Shown here piece after piece: positions 12,901 to 24,400 of a DNA stretch of 64,000 nucleotides; positions within the stretch are counted from its first letter, which is position 1; every line of letters begins with the position of its first letter. The stretch spans positions 32,642,001 through 32,706,000 of the forward strand of contig CM060070.1 of assembly GCA_030533445.1 (NCBI GenBank), written 5' to 3'. Made by a program: the position numbers and the translations under genes. A model generated the notes under the pieces. It had not been told where the DNA came from, searched no databases, and was given only the letters and a program-made list of their open reading frames with translations. Source of the stretch: Cyprinodon diabolis (taxonomy: Eukaryota > Chordata > Actinopteri > Cyprinodontiformes > Cyprinodontidae).

Positions 12901-15746
12901 TCAGAAATGTAATATATTATACATAACCATGTTATTTATCATCATCTACGAGCTCAGCCTCTTAACCTTAATATTTGCGTTGCCTTAGAATTCGTTATTT
13001 ATAATTACATAGGAGCGGGTCTCGCAGCCATGGGGGCAGACATCTTTGCGCTACAGCAGCGCAGAGCCAACAAACTAGCGATTGCGAGATCGCCCATTAC
13101 AATAACATGCTGCGTGATGATGCTGTTACTCTCCAGTATACTTATTCAGCAACGTCCCTGACGTTTCACAGGTAATGATTCAGTAATTTTCTGTAAAATA
13201 ATTTTCTGGATATATACCTCGGTTACTTCTCTCCGGCTCCTCCTCTGCTCTAGTCACCCCGCTGGCACCTCTCCCTCGCCTGGCCCTGGCTGCACGCCCA
13301 CCCCGCCCTCTCTGCCCTCTTCCTCTCCCTCTTCCTCGCCTTGTAACCCCCGTGCCACAAACAAGACTTGGACTCTGTAAACGGGGAATATATATTCTTC
13401 CAGCGAACACAATCTCGCTGTTAAGCTAATGACTACAATTACTTCGTCTGTTTATATCACCATGCAAAGCAGCTCACCAAAACGTCACAACGATGTAGAA
13501 AAAATAACGGGTATATTTATTATCTTAAGTCTACATGAAATCTATACCCTACACAGACTAATGAAATACTATCTATAAAATTATCAATGTAAACAAACCT
13601 CATCACTTGAGAAGGTAGGTGATGCGGACGTCGTGGAAGACATTTTATCCCGTAACGCTCGCCGTACTGTTGGGGGGGAGAAGCGGTGGGGGGGAGATGT
13701 TCATGTTGCTGCGGTCTGCAGTCTGGACGTTAGATGTCGCTGAAAATTACACACTGTAGCTTTAAAGGATCTTCTGCTTTCATGTTCACCAATCAGATCA
13801 GTTTACATAATTTATTTTATCATTTGAATTAATAGGATATTTTTTTAAAGCTAATCTTGATGTTTAGTTCAACTTAATCATATCATGAAAAAAATAGAAC
13901 TTTAATCCCTGTAAAAACATTGACAACAACTTTTTCCCACACAACTCTGTTGATGTTCTGTATTTGAAGGAAAGTAACTTTTGACTGAAGTATAAATTTT
14001 GCTTTAATGCTTTATATTTCTTGTAGACACACTCCCCTGTAACTGTCATGGCAGTCTGCCTGGAAGGACCGCTGTGCAGCTGGGACCTCTGTGGTAAAAA
14101 CATAAAACTTAAATTAAAACAAACTCTCTGAATGATTCTGGAGAACTAAATGATGATTTATTAATTTACAACCAAATCAGAAAAAATTGTGTTTTCATTA
14201 ATGAAACTGACCGAATCTTGAGTAAACTGTTCTACATTGTAAACCTCACCTCTCAGTCTGAAACGTTTATTTATGCGCAAATAGAAAGGTGAGTTTGATG
14301 CCCCTGTTTGCAGGTCTGGTCCTCTGTTTAATACCGGCTTCCTGAGGAGGATGTTGTCTGCAGCCGTGCACCACAGCATGGACGACATCCAGCCGCTCGT
14401 CAAAACTCTGATCTGCGAGTCTGAGTGCACCCCCCTCAAGTCTTTGGTGCACGGGTCGTCCGCTCTCACCAACCAGGGTAACCATTTCAGCCTGGACACA
14501 GTCTGTTACATATGCAGGATGAAATAATGAATTGGCTGTTTTTCTGCTGCAGTGGAGTGTGGAGTCGTTATCAAGACGTTACAGAGCGCAGAGGATGGAA
14601 GTCCGGCTGATGAGTCTGGTCAGTAGTAGTAGTTATTATTTTATAAATAAAGTAGCTGCACAGACAATAAAAACAAACCAATGTATTATTAATCACCTAT
14701 AAAATACCAGAAGGTTCTGAGCTTTAAACAAGTTTAAAATCCTAAATATATGGGAAAAATGGTTCTGGACACAGTCCTCTAGAGGGCAGTGTTGTCCTTA
14801 CTAACTTTCTGGGTTTTACTGTTTACTGGGTGTAAACCAGTGTTTTTCATGGTTGCATAATAAAACATTGGGATGTTTGTATTTCCTGCAGGGAAGAGGA
14901 AAAGTGGGGAGGAATCTGGGAATGTAGTGAAGAAGTTAAAGGCCGACTCTTCCCTGGAACATCCGCCCTTCTATTACAGCGTCAACCGGCACAGCATCCG
15001 GGGAATGAACATGCCCAAGTGAGTCATCTGGGACCAGCACACAACATCAATTACAAAGGCCTCAAAATATGCAGCATGTCTAAAAAAAACATCCATGGAG
15101 ACATAAAGAGTTTGGAAATATTAAACAAACTTAACAAAACATAGAGAGGAATAATTAAGATGATTGATGGCTGAAAACCAAGCTGTTAGATACTGGAATT
15201 TTTGTGTGATTTCATCCAAACACAAACCTCTGCACCAGACCAGACCCACATATTCTGGGGCAGCAGAACTTCCTTGGGTTTGTCTCACAGCAAAGGAGGC
15301 ATTTAGAAGAATGATGATGTAATCCTCTGAAGGGTTCGTCATCCGCAAACAGATGGACTGCAGCTCCTGAAGCGAGTCAGAAAAGGCTGGGGTCCAGTTT
15401 AAACCAACCCAGATTTAGGTCCATATGAAGATATGTAACCCCTCAGCATGATACTGACACTGCTTTGTCTCTGGGTACTATGTTTCCTTCTCACTCTGTT
15501 CCAGTTATTTGGGTTCATGGAACCAGAACTCCTCTATGTTGGCTCCACAGGTTGAACAAGTTCCTGCAATACCTGACAGAGGCTGGCTTCAGGGTGAGCC
15601 GGACTCACTTTGACCCGACGGGGGTGCGAACCGACGCCACGCTGCAGCAGTTCAAATCAGTCCTCAGCAACCACAGCGCCCCCACCTGCACAAACGTCGG
15701 TACCAGCAGCACCCAGACCAGCATCAGCACCGAGAACCCCGTCTGA
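3986..15746 (+). CDS. TRMT1L: tRNA (guanine-N2) methyltransferase 1-like protein, TRMT1L
   Basis: Exons: 3986-4046, 7019-7117, 7207-7269, 7463-7576, 7653-7717, 8637-8793, 8869-8989, 9065-9144, 10310-10562, 10647-10859, 10933-11123, 14027-14093, 14314-14477, 14553-14618, 14892-15018, 15551-15746. All introns are GT-AG, all phases agree, and the product is 678 aa (human about 730). It starts [10 protein letters not shown]. Two zinc-finger segments are visible: C80-x2-C83...H99-x4-H104, and a perfect C2H2 at C145-x2-C148-x12-H161-x3-H165. The TRM1 SAM-dependent methyltransferase fold follows from about residue 185, with [20 protein letters not shown] and FDYIHLDPFG (335-344), then the [14 protein letters not shown] and CQWCEER core blocks. 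The family dimethylates tRNA guanines; recent work assigns TRMT1L to position 27 of tRNA-Tyr. A histidine replaces the first aspartate of the TRM1 D-L-D-P motif, as I recall for TRMT1L orthologues. A poly(A) signal follows at 15894. Confidence 0.95.
4813..6165. mobile_element. PIF/Harbinger-like non-autonomous element, copy 1
   Basis: It lies in TRMT1L intron 1 (4047-7018). The stretch from about 4930 to 5230 is clearly homologous to 51300-51600 (shared runs such as 'ttttgcagcagaaa', 'tttaagtggc', 'ctagaatg'), so the two are copies of one family. The right end, 'gaaaactcagagtttccctg' followed by 'gcctgctttttgaatcaaacc', matches the fish Harbinger-type terminus whose reverse complement contains AAAAAGCAGG. 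No transposase is visible. The left edge is uncertain. Confidence 0.45.
6320..6665 (+). mobile_element. L2-like LINE 3' end (ORF2 C-terminus), decayed
   Basis: It sits in TRMT1L intron 1. Translation gives [20 protein letters not shown], then [20 protein letters not shown], then [18 protein letters not shown]. This is the conserved C-terminal tail of L2-type LINE ORF2 proteins ([19 protein letters not shown]...RNSFFP.AIRLLN). Upstream, 'TLYRSTIE' in another frame shows a frameshift. It is a 5'-truncated dead copy. Confidence 0.75.
7718..8636. other. TRMT1L intron 5, with a Tc1-derived fragment
   Basis: The intron is 919 bp. At 8303-8345 the sequence translates to [17 protein letters not shown] residues, the well-known Tc1 transposase motif, followed by non-coding sequence. 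It is probably a short remnant of a Tc1-derived element. Nothing else is recognisable. Confidence 0.4.
9226..9985. mobile_element. Tc1-derived non-autonomous repeat, fragmentary
   Basis: In TRMT1L intron 8 (9145-10309). 'gtgtgagaaagtatttgctc' near 9228 resembles the end of a common teleost Tc1/mariner MITE, followed by 'tcatcatcaaaca'. At 9939-9958 'catgctaccaccgccgtgat' is the reverse of the Tc1 HGGGSIM-coding motif. Boundaries and class are uncertain; no intact transposase is present. Confidence 0.35.
11788..12572. mobile_element. hAT non-autonomous element with 8-bp target duplication
   Basis: In TRMT1L intron 11. The octamer GTTTAAAT is duplicated exactly at 11780-11787 and 12573-12580. 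The right end is GGTTCGGACCCCTG; its reverse complement (CAGGGGTCCGAA) imperfectly matches the left end (TGGGGCTTGAA). Inside are a subterminal 'gaaccggttcgg' block and 'gaacggaa'-type repeats on both sides. No transposase frame is visible. The exact duplication makes the boundaries reliable although the terminal repeats are worn. Confidence 0.7.
12863..13765. mobile_element. TTAA-type MITE with AAAGCTACAGTGTGTAAT termini
   Basis: In TRMT1L intron 11. The inverted repeats AAAGCTACAGTGTGTAAT (from 12865) and ATTACACACTGTAGCTTT (to 13763) bound a 0.9-kb element, with TTAA at both edges. This terminus is very common in teleost genomes. TTAA targets fit piggyBac or Kolobok mobilisation, but the family is not proven. 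An Arg/Gly-rich open frame inside (13180-13410, minus) is composition-driven and not called as a gene. Confidence 0.7.
15019..15550. other. TRMT1L intron 15, no recognisable content
   Basis: This 532-bp intron shows no element ends or coding similarity that I can support. Confidence 0.5.
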
Positions 15747-15893
15747 GCTCGGGAAAGCCTTGGAAAATGGCAGCTCCTCCTTCCTGATGACGTTCATTTA
15801 GCACATTTTTATGAATCTGTTAATTTGATTTTAATCTAATTTACTGAAAACAGTATTTCATTTTGTTTTTCCTATCCGTCTTTTAGAAGCACA

Positions 15894-15899
15894 AATAAA
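15894..15899 (+). terminator. TRMT1L polyadenylation signal
   Basis: A canonical AATAAA hexamer lies about 150 bp after the TRMT1L stop codon (15744-15746), followed by a T-rich stretch at 15935-15955 that would serve as the downstream element. Confidence 0.65.
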
Positions 15900-16626
15900 T
15901 GTTTCTGTGAATGACTCCTGCTCTTTTCTGTGGATTTTTTTTTTTTTTTTTTGCTTCATATTTCAGCCTGTTTTTTTTCTGAGCTAATGGTACCAAACAG
16001 GTAATCCTAAACAAATCTTTAAACTCCACATTTCTTTCTTCAGCAGGGAAATAAAAACGTCACCAAGTTCAAAGTCCCTCAGGGAGTCGATTCTGTGCAC
16101 AAAGAAGATTTTTTTTTAATAAACTTTCATTTTATTTTGCTAATAAGAGAATATTTAAAGCACCAGCTATTGGTCATGTGAAGGTAAAGATAAAAGTTTA
16201 CAGATCAATAAAGGTTTGGAAATGATCTGACATATTTTAAGGTTTAAAATATGACATTACATCATTGAGTGGCTGATAGAACGACATGTGAATATTTTCT
16301 TCAGATAACATTCACTGACCTAGGAGCCTCACTTTCCCACAATGCCTCCCTGTAGCAGTGAACCTCTGTGTGGATCTGTAATAATATATCTGTAGAAATC
16401 TATCCTAGGTTGTTAGTTTTATATTAATTTTTCAGAATCATTCATATCAATAAAGCATGTTTTCAATCCTCATGTTCCAAAATGTCTGCTCCATCAGAAC
16501 CTCACAGTCTTTGTTCTGGTAAACTGGACCCTGGCTTCTTCCTCTCTGATAGGCCGCACATGAGAATCATCTAAAAGCAGCACTGGAACTGCTGACCAAT
16601 CTATTGGCCCAATATTGTGTTCTATA

Positions 16627-17936
16627 CACTGTGTGCAGAATTATTAGGCAAATGAGTATATCGACCATAACATCCTTATCATACATGTTGTCCTACTCCA
16701 AGCTGTACAGGCTTCAAAGACAACTACTTCTAAGTAAATCAGGTGGTGTGCATCTCTATATTGAGAATGGGTGTGGCCTAATGACATCAATATCCTATAT
16801 AAGGTGTGCTTAATTATTAATACTTCCTTTCCTTTGGCAAAATGGGTCATTTTGCTGTTCATGGGAAATAGCCAACAGGGGCGCAAGAAGCGTGTTGAAA
16901 AAAAGAAAATGCAAAATAACTCCCCATGAATTGAGAAGGATCAAGCATGAAGCTGCCAGACAGCCATTAGCCACCAGTTGTGCCATATTTTAGAGCTGCA
17001 ACATGTCTGGAGTGACGAGAAGCACAAGGTGCTCAATACGCAGGGACCTGGCCAAGGTAAGGAAAGCCGAAAGGCCACCTTTGAACAAAACACACAAAAC
17101 GTCAAGATGATTGGGCCAAGAAATATCTGAAGACTGATTTCTCCAAGGTGTTTTGGTCTGATGAAATGAGAGTGAGTCTTGATGGGCCAGATGGATGGAT
17201 GGGCACCAGGCTGGATCAGTAAATGGCAGCAATTTCCTTATGGAGGTAGGGTACTGGTATGGGCTGGTATCATCAAAGATGAGCTTGAGGGACCTTTTCA
17301 GGTTGATGATGGAGTCAAGATCAACTCCCAGACCTACTGCCAGTTTCTGGAAGACACCTTCTTTAAACAGTGGTACAAGAAGTTGCCATCAGTCAAGAAA
17401 ACCATGATATTCATGCAGGACAATGCTCCATCACACGCATCAAAATACACCACAGCGTGGCTGGCCAGAAAAAGTCTAAAAGGAAAAAGAATAATGACAG
17501 GGCCCCCTTGTTCACCTGATCTGAACCTCATGGAGAACCTGTGGTCCTTCATGAAATGTGAGATCAAGGAGGGAAAGCAGTAGTCCACCTCTCTGAACAT
17601 TGTCTGGGAGGCTGTGGTGGCTGCTGCACGCAATGTGGATCGCAAACAGATCAGGACACTGACAGAATCTATGGATGGAAGGCTTTTGGTGAAGAAAGGT
17701 GGCTTTATTGGTCACTGATTTGTTTTTGTTTTGAATGTCGCAAATGTTTATTTCTGAATTTTGAGTTGTTATATTGGTTTACCAGTAATATTTACCTGCA
17801 CCCACAGACATCCTCATAAAATGGCCAAATCTAAAAAAAATAAAAACTTCCAAAAATATGAAATTTTGATATTAAAGAGTCTTTTGGTTTGTGGCCCATT
17901 AATGAAAATAATTCTCAAATATACAACTTGCCTAGT
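16627..17936 (+). mobile_element. Tc1-like transposon, DD37E type, inactivated
   Basis: The left terminus CACTGTGTGCAGAATTATTA at 16627 follows TA. The right end retains only 'caacttgcctag' near 17925-17936, so the right terminal repeat is truncated. Transposase remnants on the plus strand read VFWSDEMRVSLDGPDGW (first catalytic Asp, about 17150-17200), then MIFMQDNAPSHAS (second Asp) and PPCSPDLNLMENLW (Glu). Counting gives 37 residues between the second Asp and the Glu, so DD37E rather than the usual Tc1 DD34E. A premature TAG at 17581-17583 interrupts the C-terminus, which continues as TSLNIVWEAVVAAARNVD, and frames shift upstream. It fills the gap between TRMT1L and NIBAN1. Confidence 0.85.
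17179..17583 (+). pseudogene. Tc1-like transposase fragment (DDE core)
   Basis: This 134-codon open frame carries the central and C-terminal DDE region: RVLVWAGIIKDELEGPF, QDNAPSHAS and SPDLNLMENLW. The N-terminal paired-type DNA-binding domain is frameshifted and broken upstream (16840-17170), and a TAG ends the frame early. It is a dead transposase, not a host gene. Confidence 0.85.
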
Positions 17937-18320
17937 GACCTAGAACTTTCTCATCCTGGTTCTGATCCAGTTTCCCATTAAGAACCGAACCCCTTGGTCT
18001 GTGGAGCAGAACCATCTCCTATCGGATGTCTGACCATCAGAACCTCCAGACCTGCTGGGTCCACTATCCTCTACGTTGTTTAAAAATGACGTCATAGCAG
18101 GAAGTAGAGTTTCAGGTGATTATCTGTTTAACCAATCTGATGGGAATAACCAATCAGTGGCTCTTAGAGCTGTGACATCAGCTGGGCTCTCAGGTGGTTC
18201 GTTTCAGAGACCGAACCTCTGATGTTCTGATGGTTCTGATTCATCAGGGATGTTTAATAAACATCAATGATTCACAGGAACCTTCTGGGTCCAAAAGATT
18301 GTCTCTAAACATGATCCTTT

Positions 18321-18388
18321 AGGAGGAGGAGGAGGGCGGGGCGGACCCTCCTCCTCCTCCTCCTCCTCCTCCTCCTCCTCCTCCTCCT
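18321..18388 (+). promoter_or_regulatory. GGA/CCT hairpin, GC box and (CTC)n tract upstream of NIBAN1
   Basis: AGGAGGAGGAGGAGGG (18321-18336) is the exact reverse complement of 18346-18361, with a 9-base spacer. A GC box GGGCGGGGC (18334-18342) overlaps the spacer. The CCT side continues as a CTC repeat to 18388, ending 63 bases before the NIBAN1 start codon. It is probably proximal promoter or 5' UTR; a role is inferred from position only. Confidence 0.55.
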
Positions 18389-18451
18389 GCTCCTGGCCGG
18401 TCTCCACCTGAGCACCAGTCCACCTGTGGATCCTCAGCCGTCAGCAGCACC

Positions 18452-21400
18452 ATGGGGGTCTCTGCTTCCAGTCTCCTAGATGATGCCACCTCCGCCACCA
18501 TCAGAGGTAATAACCGGCTCTGGTTCCGGTCCGGGAAACCTGGGTCTGTTTGTGGATGTTGTTTTGAACAAAGTTCCGATCCGTCTGGACTCTGATTCGA
18601 ACCGAGCGGCTCTGCAACCTGCCGGACCGGTTTGGGAGGGGGGGCTGAAAGTGAGAGGATCTGCGGATCTGGGTGTGTCTGGTCTGCAGATAAACATTCA
18701 TGTCAGGACTGTAAGTGAGCTACAGGTGCATCCACCGGAACCAGATTCTATGGCTCTGGGCTTGATCCGGACCGGATGGCAGAATCTCTGCTGACAGAAA
18801 CTTTCTAACCTGGACGGGCTGGACCCAGAGTTCTGGTCAGCTGTTTCTGATAATCTGACCTGCCTAAAGCAGAACCGCCTGGAATCTGTTCTCTAATATA
18901 TTTACATGCTTTTGGAAATTTTACATTCAGAAAGGAAAAAGAAACTGCTAAGGAAATGGTTCTGGTTCTCCTCCTGTTCTGGTTCTCCCCCCTGTGGGCT
19001 CTGATTCTCCTCCTGTTCTGGTTCTCCTCCCTGTGGGTTCTGGTTCTCCTCCTGTTCTGGTTCTCCCCCCTGTGGGTTCTGATTCTCCTCCTGTTCTGGT
19101 TCTCCCTGTGGGTTCTAATTCTCCTCCTGTTCTGGTTCTCCCCCCTGTGGGCTCTGATTCTCCTCCTGTTCTGGTTCTCCTCCCTGTGGGTTCTGGTTCT
19201 CCTCCTGTTCTGGTTCTCCTCCCTGTGGGTTCTGGTTCTCCTCCTGTTCTGGTTCTCCCCCCTGTGGGTTCTGATTCTCCTCCTGTTCTGGTTCTCCCCC
19301 CTGTGGGTTCTAATTCTCCTCCTGTTCTGATTCTCCCCCCTGTGGGTTCTGGTTCTCATCCCTGTGGGTTCTGATTCTCCTCCCTGTGGGTTCTAATTCT
19401 CCTCCTGTTCTGATTCTCCCCCCTGTGGGTTCTGGTTCTCATCCCTGTTGGTTCTGATTCTCCTCCTGTTCGCGTTCTCCTCCTTGTGGGTTCTGATTCT
19501 CCTCCTGTTCTGGTTTTCCCTGTGGGTTCTAATTCTCCTGTGCTGGTTCTCCCCCGTGTGGGTTCTGGTTCTCATCCCTGTTGGTCCTGATTCTCCTCCT
19601 GTTCTGGTTCTCATCCCTGTTGGTTCTGATTCACCTCCTGTTCTGGTTCTTCCCCCTGTGGGTTCTGATTCTCCTCCTGTTCTGGTTCTCCCTGTGGGTT
19701 CTAATTCTCCTCCTGTTCTGGTTCTCCCCTGTGTGGGTTCTGGTTCTTCCCCCTGTGGGTTCTGATTCTCCTCCTATTCTGGTTCTCCCTGTGGGTTCTA
19801 GTTCTCCCCCGTGTGGGTTCTGGTTCTCATCCCTGTTGGTTCTGATTCTCCTCCTGTTCTGGTTCTCCTCCCTGTGGGTTCTGATTCTCCTCCTGTTCTG
19901 GTTCTCCTCCCTGTTGGTTCTGATTCTCCTCCTGTTCTGGTTCTTCCCCCTGTGGGTTCTGATTCTCCTCCTGTTCTGGTTCTCCTCCCTGTGGGTTCTG
20001 ATTCTCCTCCTGTTCTGGTTCTCCTCCCTGTGGGTTCTGATTCTCCTCCTGTTCTGGTTCTCATCCCTGTGGGTTCTGATTCTCCTCCTGTTCTGGTTCT
20101 CCCTGTGGGTTCTAATTCTCCTCCTGTTCTGGTTCTCATCCCTGTTGGTTCTGATTCTCCTCCTGTTCTGGTTCTCCTCCCTGTGGGTTCTGATTCTCCT
20201 CCTGTTCTGGTTCTCATCCCTGTTGGTTCTGATTCTCCTCCTGTTCTGGTTCTTCCCCCTGTGGGTTCTGATTCTCCTCCTGTTCTGGTTCTCCTCCCTG
20301 TGGGTTCTGATTCTCCTCCTGTTCTGGTTCTTCCCCCTGTTGGTTCTGATTCTCCTCCTGTTCTGGTTCTTCCCCCTGTGGGTTCTGATTCTCCTCCTGT
20401 TCTGGTTCTCATCCCTGTGGGTTCTGATTCTCCTCCTGTTCTGGTTCTCCCTGTGGGTTCTAATTCTCCTCCTGTTCTGGTTCTCATCCCTGTTGGTTCT
20501 GATTCTCCTCCTGTTCTGGTTCTCCTCCCTGTGGGTTCTAATTCTCCTCCTGTTCTGGTTCTTCCCCCTGTGGGTTCTGATTCTCCTCCTGTTCTGGTTC
20601 TTCCCCCTGTGGGTTCTGATTCTCCTCCTGTTCTGGTTCTCCTCCCTGTGGGTTCTCGACCAGCTCCGGGTTCTGACCAGATAAACGGTTCTCCTTATCT
20701 CAGCGCATTCTGACCCAAAAAAAACAATCTGCTTTCTGGACCTTGCTTCTTCTGCATTGTTCTCCCAAAGATTCAGACAAAAGTTCTGGAGGAACTCCTG
20801 TTTATATGATTATTTTAAAGGTTCTGATCCGGTCCAGTCAGGCTGTTGTTCCGCCCAGTATTAATAAACCTGAAGCTGTTTCCCTCTGAACAGAATCAAA
20901 GTTTATAGGTTCTAGACTAGGATCCAGATTTCTGTTTTGCTGTTGAGCAGGGAAGGTGAAATTTGATGCCTTCAGGCTGAAAAACAGAATAAATAAAAAC
21001 AACTAGATAATAAGCACTGGATAATAAAGGCCCTTGGCTTCATTTATGTTAAACAGGGAATCGCTTAATCTGTGGTTCCCTTAATCTGTGGTTCTGTTCA
21101 TCTGTCGTTCTATTAATTAATATGTGGTTCTGTTAATCAGTGGTTCTATTAATCTGTGGTTCCATTCATGAATCAGTGGTTCCATTAATCTGTGGTTCCA
21201 TTCATGAATCAGTGGTTCTATTAATCTGTGGTTCCATTCATGAATCAGTGGTTCTATTAATCTGTGGTTCCATTCATGAATCAGTGGTTCCATTAATCTG
21301 TGGTTCCATTCATGAATCAGTGGTTCCATTAATCTGTGGTTCCATTCATGAATCAGTGGTTCCATTAATCTGTGGTTCCATTCATGAATCTGTGGTTCCA

Positions 21401-24400
21401 TTCATGAATCAGTGGTTCCATTAATCTGTGGTTCCATTCATGAATCAGTGGTTCCATTAATCTGTGGTTCCATTCATGAATCAGTGGTTCCATTAATCTG
21501 TGGTTCCATTCATGAATCTGTGGTTCCATTCATGAATCAGTGGTTCCATTAATCTGTGGTTCCATTCATGAATCAGTGGTTCCATTAATCTGTGGTTCCA
21601 TTCATGAATCAGTGGTTCCATTAATCTGTGGTTCCATTCATGAATCTGTGGTTCCATTCATGAATCTGTGGTTCCATTCATGAATCAGTGGTTCCATTAA
21701 TCTGTGGTTCCATTCATGAATCAGTGGTTCTATTAATCTGTGGTTCCTTTCATGAATCAGTGGTTCCATTAATCTGTGGTTCCATTCATGAATCAGTGGT
21801 TCTATTAATCTGTGGTTCCATTCATGAATCAGTGGTTCTATTAATCTGTGGTTCCATTCATGAATCAGTGGTTCCATTAATCTGTGGTTCCATTCATGAA
21901 TCAGTGGTTCCATTAATCTGTGGTTCCATTCATGAATCTGTGGTTCCATTCATGAATCAGTGGTTCCATTAATCTGTGGTTCCATTCATGAATCAGTGGT
22001 TCCATTAATCTGTGGTTCCATTCATGAATCAGTGGTTCCATTAATCTGTGGTTCCATTCATGAATCAGTGGTTCCATTAATCTGTGGTTCCATTCATGAA
22101 TCAGTGGTTCCATTAATCTGTGGTTCCATTCATGAATCAGTGGTTCCATTAATCTGTGGTTCCATTCATGAATCAGTGGTTCCATTAATCTGTGGTTCCA
22201 TTCATGAATCAGTGGTTCCATTAATCCGTGGTTCCATTCATGAATTAGTGGTTCTACTAATCAGCCAGTGGTTCTGTTAATCTGTGTTTTTATTAAATTA
22301 TCAGTGGTTCCATTAATCTTTGGTTCTGTTAATCTGTGGATCCATTAATTAATCAGTGGTTCTGTTAATCTGTCTTTTTGTTTATCTTTGGTTCCATTAA
22401 TAAATCTTTCGTTCTGTTAATTCATTGTTGGTTCCCTTAATTTCTGCTAATCCTTTATGGCAGTTTTAGAAAAACTGAAGGAAACATTTGTATCCTGTTT
22501 CCAGATTAGACTCCTGGATTCGGGTCCTTTGGTCTGTTAGTTCCCTCGCTGTGTGAACCCAGGGGTCAAAGGTCATCTGATGACACAACCTTTGCTGTTG
22601 CCATGGTTATGGTGTATGATTGGGGCACAGATTCTGCGTCCCAGAAACGTTTGTGTTGGATGTAATGTGTGGTACAGTTGGTTGTGGTTGCAGTGTTCCC
22701 TCTGGGTCACAGCCACTCAGGACGTCCATCTGAACAGTCCCAGTTCTGTCTGTGCTTCCAGGCTGGTCGGGTCCGTTTTATTCCATGTCCGCCTAGCTTC
22801 AGTGAAACATCTAGAACTGTAACGTCATGGTTCTGGTGCTTTGGGCCAAGATGTGCTGCAGTAACATGAGAGAGGGAACCGAGGAGTGTGAGGTTGTTTC
22901 CAGGTTGGGACTGGATGAGGCAGCCGGTCCAGATGATCAGGCTGACATCAGTCCGGTTTCTGGAGGTCACTGATCGGGTCGGAGGTTCTGGATCAAAACC
23001 AGGAACAGAAACATAAGAGGTTCAGGCGAGGTGGAAAAGCTGAGTAGAAATGTTTTGGGTTTAAACTGAACATTTTCCATTCAAAGCTGGAAAAAAAGAC
23101 ATAAAATGATCTATGTTCAAACTAATTTATCTGAAATATAAAAAAAAAAACTTAAAATCAAACAAATCTGCAGCAGAAAAAACAGCTGTTGCAAGAGGTC
23201 AAACATGAAGCTTGTTGATTCTGTTCCAGTTCTGGGTTCTGGTTCTAGTTCTCCTCCTAGGTCCAGCTGCTTGCTCTATTTTACCCTTCATTTATAGAAA
23301 TGTTAAAAACAGTCATAACTGTCTTATTGACCAAAGGTATCAGTGAGGAGAAGGGACAGAAACATCCAGTCTGATGAAAGGAAACCCCGGGTTCTGTTTG
23401 GTACCAGTAGAATAACGGATTAAAGCTGTTAGAGGAACCAGTGAGGTCCATCGTGGTTTCTGGTTCCTCTGCCTCCAGCTGCTGGGAGGAGCTGTGGGAG
23501 ATCCAGACTTGGTTCACCACAGAGAAGAAGCTGCAGCTGGAAACCCTAATGTGGTCCAGAATGACCTGAAAGAACCAAGACCAGGACCAGGTGGGCTGAG
23601 ACCCGGTTTTGAGTGAAACAACAGGACAGCTGTTTGGGAGATTAGACTTTCACACTTCAGACGCGGTTCTGATCCAACTCTGTGTGCGAAAACACTAACA
23701 GACCATGAAAACATCAATTCCACCATCCATGGTGCTTTTAGTTTGTTAATGTAAAAAGATCCCAAAGTATTTAAAGCTGAATGTTCTTCAGCGGTAAGGA
23801 TCTGATGAAGAACATGGAGGGAGGAGAAAGACGGAGCTTCTGAACCACAGAACAGAACCGAAATGGACCCAACCTAAAGAACAGAACGGAGGTCAATCTC
23901 TTCCCTCGTCTCCTGGAGAAAGCTGAGGACAGAAAATGGATGATGGATGTTAGATGATGAGGCATCTTTCTTCAGTCTCTCAGTTCGCCTGTCACGCTCT
24001 GCTCTAACTTTGGGAAAATTTGCGTCTCGAAAAGAAAACAGATTTTTCTGGAGGTTTTGTTTTTATTTATTTATTTTTTCAGTCCCTCTGATTTTGGAGA
24101 AACTGGCAGTGAAATCTGCTCCATCTGCGGAGCAATTTTAGAAACTCTTCCCCTTCCAGCCCAGACGAGCAGTTTCTATCTGCTGCTGTTTTTTGTTTTC
24201 CCTCTTCTTTATTTGGGATGAAATTCATTTTTAATCTGGAGAAATCGGAAAGATGATGATGATGATGATGATTGTTCGGAATCAGAATGGTTGATGAACC
24301 CACTGACCAGACAGCTTCTGGTTTCCATGGAGTTTTCCATTGCTGATCCGGGAATGTTACGGAGGACACTGTGGGCAAAACAGGTTTTCACAGTGAAACT

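Noticed and set aside
13180..13410. Arg/Gly-rich minus-strand frame resembling an RGG protein
   Set aside because: Lies inside a TTAA MITE and reflects a GC-rich low-complexity stretch; no splice or homology support.
19581..20684. A 367-codon plus-strand open frame (and overlapping frames of 300 and 229 codons)
   Set aside because: Entirely within the 39-bp minisatellite; the period is a multiple of three so frames cannot close. No start context, no domain.
21120..22330. CRISPR-like regular repeat array
   Set aside because: Units are directly abutting with no unique spacers, in a vertebrate intron; it is a minisatellite.
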